The notes below the pieces were generated by a model. That model did no database searches, was not told the origin of the DNA, and worked only from the letters and a program-made list of their open reading frames with translations. A DNA stretch of 6,281 bases, taken from JAWVZU01 sp033722075. Lineage in GTDB: Bacteria > Pseudomonadota > Gammaproteobacteria > Xanthomonadales > SZUA-38. The stretch is from positions 1-6,281 of the forward strand of contig JAWVZU010000233.1 of NCBI GenBank assembly GCA_033722075.1, written 5' to 3'. The position numbers and the translations under genes are program-made. Positions 1 to 5,822 of the stretch are shown piece by piece (the first letter of the stretch is position 1; every line of letters starts with the position of its first letter).

Positions 1-99
1 CAGCCGGTGACCAGCATGTTCGATTCCATGTTTGCCGAGTTGCCCGACGAACTGCAGGCGCAGCGTGCCGCTGCCGAGGAGGCCGAAGCCAATGGCTGA
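1..99 (+). CDS. 2-oxoacid dehydrogenase E1 component, alpha subunit (C-terminal 32 residues only)
   Basis: An open frame enters from the left edge in frame 1 and stops at TGA 97-99. Its 32 residues include SMFDSMFAELPDEL followed by an Ala/Glu/Gln-rich tail. This resembles the usual end of thiamine-diphosphate E1-alpha subunits, where a 'MFDxxYAELPxxLxxQ' helix closes the chain. Identification rests mostly on the position directly before E1-beta, since alpha-beta order is standard in these operons. The thiamine-binding region lies outside the window. The stop overlaps the E1-beta start by 8 bases (92-99), so the two subunits of the alpha2-beta2 heterotetramer are probably translationally coupled. 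Confidence that it is E1-alpha is good; whether the substrate is pyruvate or branched-chain oxoacids cannot be decided from this tail. Confidence 0.8.
   Translation, partial: QPVTSMFDSMFAELPDELQAQRAAAEEAEANG
76..82 (+). promoter_or_regulatory. Ribosome binding site of the E1-beta gene
   Basis: GAGGAGG lies 9 bases before the ATG at 92 and inside the end of the E1-alpha gene. It supports the start at 92 over the in-frame ATG at 32. Confidence 0.7.
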
Positions 100-1072
100 A
101 GTGACCCTGGTCGAAGCAGTCACCATGGCACTGGGCCATGCGTTGGAGAACGACGAGTCGGTTTTCGTCCTCGGTGAGGATGTCGGCGTCAACGGCGGCG
201 TGTTCCGAGCCACCGCCGGACTCCAGGAACGGTTCGGAGATCGCCGGGTCATCGATACGCCGCTGGCCGAGACGATGATCGCCGGTCTCGCCGTGGGCAT
301 GGCGGCCCAGGGTCTGCGACCGGTCATCGAGGCCCAGTTCATGGGCTTCATCTACCCCATGGTGGACCACATGATCTCCCACGCCGGACGCCTCCGGAAC
401 CGCACCCGCGGGCGCCTCTCCTGCCCGATGGTCCTGCGCGCGCCCTACGGCGGCGGCATCCATGCCCCGGAACACCACTCGGAAAGCACCGAAGCGCTGT
501 TTGCCCACATGCCCGGCGTCCGGGTGGTGATCCCGTCCTCTCCGAGCCGCGCCTACGGCCTGTTGCTGGCTGCGATCCGGGATCCGGATCCGGTGGTATT
601 CCTCGAACCGAAGCGGATCTATCGGCTGCACAAGGAAGAGGTACCCGATGACGGCGAGGAATTGCCGCTGGACGTGTGTTTCGTCGTTCGCGACGGCTCG
701 GATGTCACTCTGGTCACCTGGGGCGCGATGATCAAGGAAACGCTCGAGGCCGCCGACAAGCTCGCCGAGCGGGGGATCTCGGCCGAAGTGATCGATGTCG
801 CGACCATCAGTCCGCTGGATACGGACACGATCCTGGAGTCGGTGGAGAAGACCGGTCGTTGCGTGATCGTCCACGAAGCCGCCCGCAACTGCGGCGTGGG
901 CGCCGAAATCGCCGCGCGCCTGGCCGATGAGGGCATCTACAACCTGCACGCACCGGTCAAGCGGGTTACCGGCTATGACGTGGTGATGCCACTCTACCGG
1001 CTCGAGAAGAAATACATGCCCTCCACCGCCCGAATCCTGAAGGCGGTCGAGGAAGTCATGGAGGTCAGCTGA
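92..1072 (+). CDS. 2-oxoacid dehydrogenase E1 component, beta subunit (pyruvate or branched-chain type)
   Basis: A 326-residue protein, the normal length for E1-beta, which pairs with E1-alpha to decarboxylate a 2-oxoacid on thiamine diphosphate and pass the acyl group to lipoyl-E2. Visible family marks are GEDVG with GGVFRAT (residues 28-41), DTPLAE ending in Glu60 (the glutamate that activates the thiamine cofactor in this family), GGGIHAPEHHSES (about 129-141) and the C-terminal transketolase-like half with SAEVIDVATISPLD and VHEAARNCGVGAEI. The frame is open from an ATG at 32, but the ATG at 92 is preferred: it gives MAEVTLVEAV, the usual family N-terminus, and has a GAGGAGG ribosome site 9 bases upstream. 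Sequence flavour is closer to PdhB/branched-chain E1-beta than to one-chain AceE. The substrate is uncertain; a pdhB symbol would be plausible but unproven. Confidence 0.95.
   Translation: MAEVTLVEAVTMALGHALENDESVFVLGEDVGVNGGVFRATAGLQERFGDRRVIDTPLAETMIAGLAVGMAAQGLRPVIEAQFMGFIYPMVDHMISHAGRLRNRTRGRLSCPMVLRAPYGGGIHAPEHHSESTEALFAHMPGVRVVIPSSPSRAYGLLLAAIRDPDPVVFLEPKRIYRLHKEEVPDDGEELPLDVCFVVRDGSDVTLVTWGAMIKETLEAADKLAERGISAEVIDVATISPLDTDTILESVEKTGRCVIVHEAARNCGVGAEIAARLADEGIYNLHAPVKRVTGYDVVMPLYRLEKKYMPSTARILKAVEEVMEVS
1060..1065 (+). promoter_or_regulatory. Ribosome binding site of the E2 gene
   Basis: GGAGGT sits 6 bases before the ATG at 1072, inside the last codons of E1-beta. Together with the TGATG stop/start overlap it points to coupled translation of E1-beta and E2. 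Confidence 0.65.
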
Positions 1073-2325
1073 TGCGAGTATTCAACCTGCCCGACCTGGG
1101 CGAAGGCCTGCCGGATGCGGAGATCGTCGAATGGCACGTCGCCGAGGGCGACCAGGTGCAGGCCGACGAGCCGATGGTGTCGATGGAAACGGCCAAGGCC
1201 GTGGTCGATGTGCCGGCACCGTTCACCGGCAAGATCGTCAAGCTTCACGGCGGCCCCGGCGATGTCATCGAGACCGGTGCCCCGCTGGTGACCTTCGACG
1301 CGGAGGAAGGCGCCGAAGCGGAACCCCGGTCGACCGAGGCTCAGGAGCAAGCGGAGGCCGAGCCGGAAACCGAGTCAACGGAAAAGGCAACGTCGGAGTC
1401 GGAAGAGCGAGAGGACAGCGGCACCGTCGTCGGTGCCATGGAGAGCAGCAACGAGGTGGTTCGCGAGCAGGTCAGCTGGGTCGGAGATCACAAGGTCACC
1501 CCGGCGGTTCGCGCCCTTGCCCGCAAGCTTAAGGTCGACCTGTCGGGGGTAGAACCCACCGGCGCACGCGGCGTGATCACCGCCAAGGACGTCAAGCGCG
1601 CGGCAGAATCCGGTGGCGCCGAGCGTTCCGCCCAGAAGGCTCCGCCATCGGCGCCCGCGGCGCGGCCGACGCCATCGATCCCCGTCAGCGGGGAGTGGAC
1701 ACCGGTACGCGGTACCCGGCGAACCATGGCCCGGGCCATGGCCGAGGCCCATGCGGCCATTGTTCCGACTTCGATTACCGAGGTTGCCGACCTCGCCCTT
1801 TGGGAAGGCAAGCAGGACATCACCGTGCGCATGATCCGTGCGCTGTGCGCCGGCGTGAAACGCGAACCGGTGCTGAATGCCTGGTTTGATCCGGACGGTC
1901 CGAAGATCCAGGTCCATCCGGCGGTACACGTCGGCATCGCCGTGGATACGCCGGACGGCCTGTTCGTCTCCAAGCTGAGCGACGCCGAGAGCAAGACACC
2001 GGGGGAACTGCGCGAAGATCTGAACCGGCTGCGTGAAAATGTGCAAAACCGGTCCATTCCCCCGAGCGATCTGACCGGCTACACGATCATGCTGTCCAAC
2101 GTCGGCGTCTATGCCGGCCAGTACACGACCCCGGTGATAACGCCGCCCTGTGTGGCGATCCTCGCCACCGGCAAGATGCGCGACGCAGTGGTCGCCGCGC
2201 ACGGCGGCATGGCGGTCCACCCGACCATGCCCCTGTCGCTCACCTTCGATCACCGCGCGGCAACCGGCGGCGAAGCGGCCCGCTTCCTGGCCGCCTTTAT
2301 CGAGGACCTGCAGCTGGCGGGCTGA
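1072..2325 (+). CDS. Dihydrolipoamide acyltransferase (E2) of a 2-oxoacid dehydrogenase complex
   Basis: A 417-residue E2 core protein that takes the acyl group from E1 on a swinging lipoyl arm and transfers it to CoA. Domains in order: one lipoyl domain (about 1-76) with Lys42 in METAKAVV as the lipoylation site; an acidic Glu/Ala/Ser/Thr-rich linker (about 77-117); a peripheral subunit-binding domain (about 140-177; VTPAVRALARKLKVDL, then GARGVITAKDV); an Ala/Pro linker (about 180-204); and the trimer-forming catalytic domain (about 208-417). The presumed catalytic His394 sits in DHRAATGG, where the common motif is DHRxxDG or DHRxxNG. Active-site loop LSNVGVYAGQYTTPV has AGQ where many E2s have GGT. 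I recall similar variants in some gammaproteobacterial E2s, so this may be a subfamily trait. The start overlaps the E1-beta stop by one base, with GGAGGT 6 bases upstream. Acetyl or branched-chain acyl specificity is not decidable here; pdhC or bkdB would be possible names. Confidence 0.94.
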   Translation: MRVFNLPDLGEGLPDAEIVEWHVAEGDQVQADEPMVSMETAKAVVDVPAPFTGKIVKLHGGPGDVIETGAPLVTFDAEEGAEAEPRSTEAQEQAEAEPETESTEKATSESEEREDSGTVVGAMESSNEVVREQVSWVGDHKVTPAVRALARKLKVDLSGVEPTGARGVITAKDVKRAAESGGAERSAQKAPPSAPAARPTPSIPVSGEWTPVRGTRRTMARAMAEAHAAIVPTSITEVADLALWEGKQDITVRMIRALCAGVKREPVLNAWFDPDGPKIQVHPAVHVGIAVDTPDGLFVSKLSDAESKTPGELREDLNRLRENVQNRSIPPSDLTGYTIMLSNVGVYAGQYTTPVITPPCVAILATGKMRDAVVAAHGGMAVHPTMPLSLTFDHRAATGGEAARFLAAFIEDLQLAG

Positions 2326-2332
2326 CCGGTCG

Positions 2333-2935
2333 ATGGCGAGCTCCCGCTCCGACGTCGAGGCAATTCTCCGATTTTGGTTCGGTGAGCCGCCGCTGGAACC
2401 CCGGGGCAAGCTCTGGTGGGGCGGCGGCGAGCAGGTGGACCACGAGATCCGCGAGCGCTTCGGTCCGCTGATCGACGCTGGGCTGGCCGGTGATTTCGAA
2501 CAATGGGCCACGGCGCCGCGCAGCATGCTGGCCCTGATCATCCTGCTGGACCAGTTTCCGCGCAACATCCATCGTGGTACCGCCCGTGCCTTCGCCGGGG
2601 ATCCCCGCGCGCAGGCGCTGGTGTCGGAGGGCCTGGATCTGGGCTTTGATCAGGCCCTGCATCCGCTGGAGCGGTCCTTCTTCTACATGCCGCTCGAGCA
2701 CGCCGAGTCCCTGGACCACCAGGAGCTTTGTGTCGAATGCTTCCTGAAACTCGTCGAGGAAGCCCCCGCAGAACTGGCGGACTACCTGCAGAGCAACTTG
2801 GACTACGCCCGGGAGCACCGCGACGTCATCGCCCGGTTTGGTCGCTTCCCGCACCGCAATGCCGCCCTGGGCCGCGAAACCACGGCCGAGGAAGCAGCGT
2901 ACCTGGAAGGCGGCGGCAAGCGCTTCGGTCAATGA
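2333..2935 (+). CDS. DUF924 family protein
   Basis: A 200-residue soluble, mostly helical protein of the DUF924 family, whose biochemical function is not established; the family fold is TPR-like. Marks seen in order: EAILRFWFG (9-17), KLWWGGG (26-32), LLDQFPRNIHRGT (71-83), HPLERSFFYMPLEHAES (110-126) and HRDVIARFGRFPHRNAALGR (162-181). Length matches the roughly 180-220 residues usual for the family. There is no signal peptide or membrane segment. The frame stays open from an ATG at 2150, but that stretch lies inside the E2 gene. ATG 2333 is the natural start because it is 7 bases after the E2 stop and leads directly into the conserved FWFG region. Its ribosome site is weak, so coupling to E2 termination is likely. 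Placement behind E2 may be simple operon sharing; I infer no role in the dehydrogenase. Confidence 0.92.
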   Translation: MASSRSDVEAILRFWFGEPPLEPRGKLWWGGGEQVDHEIRERFGPLIDAGLAGDFEQWATAPRSMLALIILLDQFPRNIHRGTARAFAGDPRAQALVSEGLDLGFDQALHPLERSFFYMPLEHAESLDHQELCVECFLKLVEEAPAELADYLQSNLDYAREHRDVIARFGRFPHRNAALGRETTAEEAAYLEGGGKRFGQ

Positions 2936-2947
2936 GAGAAACGCACC

Positions 2948-3448
2948 ATGGCTGAATCAAGTTCCTCATCCGGCTCGCCGTTCCTGTTTACCGCCGAGCA
3001 GATCCAGGCGGCCGAGGAACGCGCATCGCACCCCTGGAATCCCCGCTCCGAGCTGATCGGCACCCACCTGAGCCGGCTGGCCGGCCTCAAGTCTGCAGGA
3101 ATCAGTCTGGTGCGGATTCCGCCGGGCAAGGAGTCCTTCGTCTATCACCTGCACCACCGCGAGGACGAGTGGATCTATGTTCTCGCCGGACGGGGCATTG
3201 CCGAGATCAACGAGCGCGAGTTCGAGGTCGGCAGCGGTGATTTCCTGGCCTACCCTGCCGGCAAGGCCGCCCATCACATGCGCAACGAAGGCGAAGATGA
3301 ACTCGTTTACCTCATGGGCGGCGACAACAAGTCATTCGAGGTCGCTGATTTTCCCCGACTCGGCAAGCGCATGGTCAAACTGGACGGCCAGCCGACGATC
3401 TACGACCTGGCCGACGGGACCGACTTTCGCCAGGAGGACCTCGACTGA
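2948..3448 (+). CDS. Cupin domain-containing protein
   Basis: A 166-residue single-domain cupin. The beta-barrel core spans about residues 50-126. Cupin motif 1 is complete: HLHHREDEWIYVLAGRG with His67, His69, Glu74 and Gly81 in the expected spacing. Motif 2 is GDFLAYPAGKAAHHMRN with Gly97, Pro103, Gly105, His109 and Asn113; it has one more residue than the textbook spacing before the histidine. The four metal ligands (His67, His69, Glu74, His109) are all present, so a bound divalent metal is expected. Flanking helices (about 15-48) and a C-terminal segment (DFPRLGKRMVKLDGQPTIYDL, about 134-153) extend the core. The enzyme activity or ligand is not identifiable; cupins of this size may be isomerases, dioxygenases or small-molecule binders. 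It begins 12 bases after the DUF924 gene with a weak GAGAGAA site and overlaps the next gene by one base, suggesting a functional or at least translational link to the amidotransferase. Confidence 0.9.
   Translation: MAESSSSSGSPFLFTAEQIQAAEERASHPWNPRSELIGTHLSRLAGLKSAGISLVRIPPGKESFVYHLHHREDEWIYVLAGRGIAEINEREFEVGSGDFLAYPAGKAAHHMRNEGEDELVYLMGGDNKSFEVADFPRLGKRMVKLDGQPTIYDLADGTDFRQEDLD
3432..3437 (+). promoter_or_regulatory. Ribosome binding site of the amidotransferase-like gene
   Basis: A perfect AGGAGG lies 10 bases before the ATG at 3448, within the end of the cupin gene. It fixes the start so that the catalytic cysteine becomes residue 2. Confidence 0.75.
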
Positions 3449-4314
3449 TGTGCCGCCTTGCCTTCTACCTCGGCCCACCGCTGACCCTGAGCCAGCTGGT
3501 GACGGACCCGGAGCATTCCATCATCCAGCAGAGCTATCACGCCCGTGAACGCGAGGAACCGCTGAACGGCGACGGCTACGGCCTGGGCTGGTACAACCAC
3601 CGGGTCAGCGCCCGACCGGCTGTGCTGCGCGAGGTCCAGCCGGCCTGGAGCTCTCTCAACCTGAGCGGGCTGGCCGGCGCCACCGAGAGCGACTGCATTC
3701 TGGCCCACGTCCGGGCGGCCAGCCCGGGGATCGGAGTAAGCCAGGCGAACTGCCATCCGTTCTCTGCCGGACGGCTGTCCTTCATGCACAACGGGCTGGT
3801 CGCCGGTTATCAGCGGATCCGCCGCGACCTCAAGGAGCGCCTCAGCGACCGGTGCTATGACCTGATCTCGGGTTCCACCGATTCCGAGGTGCTGTTTGCG
3901 AGCATCGTCGAGCACCTCGGCGATCCCACCGGCGAGATCAAGCTCGAGGCCATGGCAGATGCGGTGGAGGCGGTGATCGGCCTGGTCGAAGAAACAGCCC
4001 AGCGCGCCGGTTCGCGGGAAACCGCGCATCTCAACCTGGTGCTGACCGATGGCGCCCAGGCGGTCGTGAGCCGGTACGGCACGCCCAATGGCACCCGCTC
4101 CCAATCGCTTTATCACCATCTCGGGGGCCGCTACCGGTGTCGGGACGGCGTGTGCGAGATGCTCGACGACCCGGATTCGAGGACTGTGCTCTTCGCGTCG
4201 GAACCGCTGAGCGCCGATGCGGGCTGGAAAACGGTCCCCGACAACGCCCTCATGCTGATCGATGCCGAGCACAACGTCACCTCCAGACCGATCGAGCCGG
4301 TGCGGTTGCTATGA
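3448..4314 (+). CDS. Class II glutamine amidotransferase, EgtC/YafJ-like Ntn hydrolase
   Basis: A 288-residue N-terminal-nucleophile hydrolase. Removal of Met1 would expose Cys2 (MCRLAFYLG), the nucleophile that attacks a glutamine or gamma-glutamyl amide. Other family marks are NGDGYGLGWY (40-49), HVRAAS (87-92, substrate-binding arginine), NCHPF (101-105), FMHNG (112-116, oxyanion-hole Asn-Gly), GSTDSE (142-147, substrate-binding aspartate) and VLFASEPLSADAGW (247-260). The N-terminal LSQLVTDPEH...QQSY and the SEPL...GW end resemble EgtC, the gamma-glutamyl-hercynylcysteine sulfoxide hydrolase of ergothioneine synthesis, more than E. coli YafJ. However, no egtB or egtD is in the window, so ergothioneine work is unproven. 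The chain is longer than the mycobacterial EgtC I recall (about 227 residues), partly through a helical segment around 155-195. There is no synthase domain, so it is a stand-alone amidohydrolase. TGATG overlap with the cupin and a strong AGGAGG support the start. Confidence 0.9.
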   Translation: MCRLAFYLGPPLTLSQLVTDPEHSIIQQSYHAREREEPLNGDGYGLGWYNHRVSARPAVLREVQPAWSSLNLSGLAGATESDCILAHVRAASPGIGVSQANCHPFSAGRLSFMHNGLVAGYQRIRRDLKERLSDRCYDLISGSTDSEVLFASIVEHLGDPTGEIKLEAMADAVEAVIGLVEETAQRAGSRETAHLNLVLTDGAQAVVSRYGTPNGTRSQSLYHHLGGRYRCRDGVCEMLDDPDSRTVLFASEPLSADAGWKTVPDNALMLIDAEHNVTSRPIEPVRLL

Positions 4315-4321
4315 TGATCCC

Positions 4322-5473
4322 ATGCAGCACCCACACCTGAGTTCCAAGCTGCCGAACGTCGGCACGACCATCTTTACCGTGATGTCGCAGCTCGCGGCCG
4401 AACACGGCGCGATCAACCTCTCCCAGGGTTTTCCCGATTTCTCTCCGCCGGAGCGCCTCATGGACCTGGTGGAGAAGTTCATGCGCGAGGGGATGAACCA
4501 GTACGCCCCGATGATGGGTGTTCCGGCCCTTCGCGAACAGATCGCGGGCAAGGTCAACCGGCTTTACGGCGCCCAGGCCGATCCGGATCGGGAGATCACC
4601 GTCACTTCCGGGGCAACCGAAGCGCTGTTCGTGGCCATCCAGGCCAGCGTCCAGCGCGGCGATGAGGTGATCGTGTTCGATCCGGCCTATGACAGTTACG
4701 TGCCGGCCATCGAACTGGCCGGCGGCGTGCCTGTCCACCTGCCCCTGCTACCACCCGACTATGCGATCGATTTCGATCGTCTGAGCCACGCCCTGAGTTC
4801 GCGCACGCAGATGGTGATCATCAACAGTCCCCACAACCCGACCGGCAGCGTGCTGTCGCCGGACGACCTGGGACAGCTCGCGGAGCTGCTCGAAGGCACC
4901 GACACGCTGCTGCTGTCCGACGAGGTCTACGAGCACATCGTGTTCGACGGTATGGAGCACGCCAGCTGCCTTTCCATACCCGCCCTGCGCGAACGGAGTT
5001 TTGGCGTCTCGTCCTTTGGCAAGACCTACCACAACACCGGCTGGAAGGTCGGCTATTGCGTGGCGCCGCCGCGGCTCACCGAAGAATTTCGCAAGGTTCA
5101 CCAATACGTTACTTTCGCGACCACGACGCCGATGCAGTATGCACTGGCCGAATTCATGGAGGACGCGTCGCATTATCTGGAACTCGGCGACTTCTATGCG
5201 GCCAAGCGAGATCACTTTCGCAGCGGCCTGGAGAAATCGCGCTTCGACATCCTGCCGTGCCGCGGCACCTACTTTCAGCTGCTTGGCTACGACCGCATCT
5301 CCGAGCGCCCCGACACGGAAATGGGACGCTGGCTGACGGAAGAAATCGGTGTTGCGGCAATCCCCGTGTCCGTGTTCTACCGGGACCGTACCGACACCCG
5401 GGTGCTCCGGTTCTGTTTCGCCAAGGACGAATTCACCCTGAATCGGGCAACGGCCAAATTGAAGGCGCTCTAG
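4322..5473 (+). CDS. PLP-dependent aminotransferase, YbdL-like (methionine aminotransferase family)
   Basis: A 383-residue fold-type I aminotransferase, cytosolic, moving an amino group between an amino acid and a 2-oxoacid. The PLP Schiff-base lysine is Lys234 in SSFGKTYHNTGWKVGY. Other cofactor and substrate residues are Asn172 in HNPTG, Asp200 and Tyr203 in LLSDEVYEHI, and Arg363 in VLRFCF for the substrate carboxylate. The opening SSKLPNVGTTIFTVMSQLA, then INLSQGFPDF and NQYAPMMGV, matches E. coli YbdL as I remember it. YbdL prefers methionine, histidine and phenylalanine and belongs with the kynurenine aminotransferase/glutamine transaminase K group. The frame is open from ATG 4262, but that part is inside the previous gene. 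ATG 4322 fits the family N-terminus and lies 7 bases after the preceding stop. No ribosome site is visible, so translation probably depends on coupling. The 3' end overlaps a minus-strand gene by 41 bases. Exact substrate is inferred from family only. Confidence 0.93.
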   Translation: MQHPHLSSKLPNVGTTIFTVMSQLAAEHGAINLSQGFPDFSPPERLMDLVEKFMREGMNQYAPMMGVPALREQIAGKVNRLYGAQADPDREITVTSGATEALFVAIQASVQRGDEVIVFDPAYDSYVPAIELAGGVPVHLPLLPPDYAIDFDRLSHALSSRTQMVIINSPHNPTGSVLSPDDLGQLAELLEGTDTLLLSDEVYEHIVFDGMEHASCLSIPALRERSFGVSSFGKTYHNTGWKVGYCVAPPRLTEEFRKVHQYVTFATTTPMQYALAEFMEDASHYLELGDFYAAKRDHFRSGLEKSRFDILPCRGTYFQLLGYDRISERPDTEMGRWLTEEIGVAAIPVSVFYRDRTDTRVLRFCFAKDEFTLNRATAKLKAL

Positions 5474-5822
5474 GAACTTCCGGGAGATCCGAGGCCGCGT
5501 TCCCGGTCCTTTCCTCCAGGTCCACCACCCAATACAGCCGGACGTCCGAGCGCGCCGACTCGATGGCAAGAACCTGACCTTCGCGAATCCTCAGCGACGG
5601 ATGCCCTCCGTCCGAAGCGAGTCGGGCCAACGGGGTCCGGCCCAGGTCGCCGCTGAAGGTCGGGTGAGGATCGTCGACGAAGAGCCACGCGGTGGCGACA
5701 ACGGCCAGCACCGTCGCCAGGGCCGTCCCCTGCTGACGGCGGCGACGGATTCTCGCTCGCAATCCCGTGAGACCGCCTTGCGGTGGCGGTACGTTTGTAA
5801 ACAGCTTTCTATCCGGTTGCAC
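5433..5822 (-). CDS. Small single-pass membrane protein behind a sigma factor, possible anti-sigma or signalling partner
   Basis: A 129-residue protein I do not recognise. The N-terminus (1-31) is short and ends in a strongly basic run, RARIRRRRQQ (22-31). One hydrophobic segment, about 32-49 (GTALATVLAVVATAWLFV), follows. The remaining 80 residues should lie outside the cytoplasm by the positive-inside rule; they include LRIREGQVLAIESA and VRLYWVVDLEE and end in a Pro-rich tail. The GTG start at 5822 has GGAG 7 bases upstream and overlaps the sigma gene end by 14 bases, a sign of coupled translation. Gene order (sigma, then a one-pass membrane protein) is that of sigma/anti-sigma pairs. However, the cytoplasmic part is shorter than usual anti-sigma domains, and no HxxxCxxC zinc motif is seen. 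The frame's reality rests on this context and on the TM pattern. The last 13 codons run antisense to the aminotransferase gene. Confidence 0.65.
   Translation of the reverse strand: MQPDRKLFTNVPPPQGGLTGLRARIRRRRQQGTALATVLAVVATAWLFVDDPHPTFSGDLGRTPLARLASDGGHPSLRIREGQVLAIESARSDVRLYWVVDLEERTGNAASDLPEVPRAPSIWPLPDSG

Noticed and set aside
574..593. Short tandem GATCCGG repeat
   Set aside because: It encodes the conserved IRDPDPVVF stretch of E1-beta; the repeat follows from the Asp-Pro-Asp-Pro codons.
1375..2568. 397-residue open frame on the minus strand
   Set aside because: It lies antisense to the E2 and DUF924 genes, shows no recognisable domain, and is the kind of long shadow frame expected opposite GC-rich genes.
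3400..4272. 290-residue open frame on the minus strand
   Set aside because: Antisense to the well-supported amidohydrolase gene, with His/Arg/Gly-rich low-information sequence and no family motif.
5480..5506. Inverted repeat CCGGGA...TCCCGG after the aminotransferase stop, followed by a pyrimidine-rich stretch
   Set aside because: Stem of only 6 base pairs with a loop of 15 bases and no run of T; too weak to call a terminator, and it lies inside the minus-strand coding frame.
4748..5569. 273-residue open frame on the minus strand
   Set aside because: Antisense to the aminotransferase, whose catalytic motifs are all intact; no domain is visible in the shadow frame.
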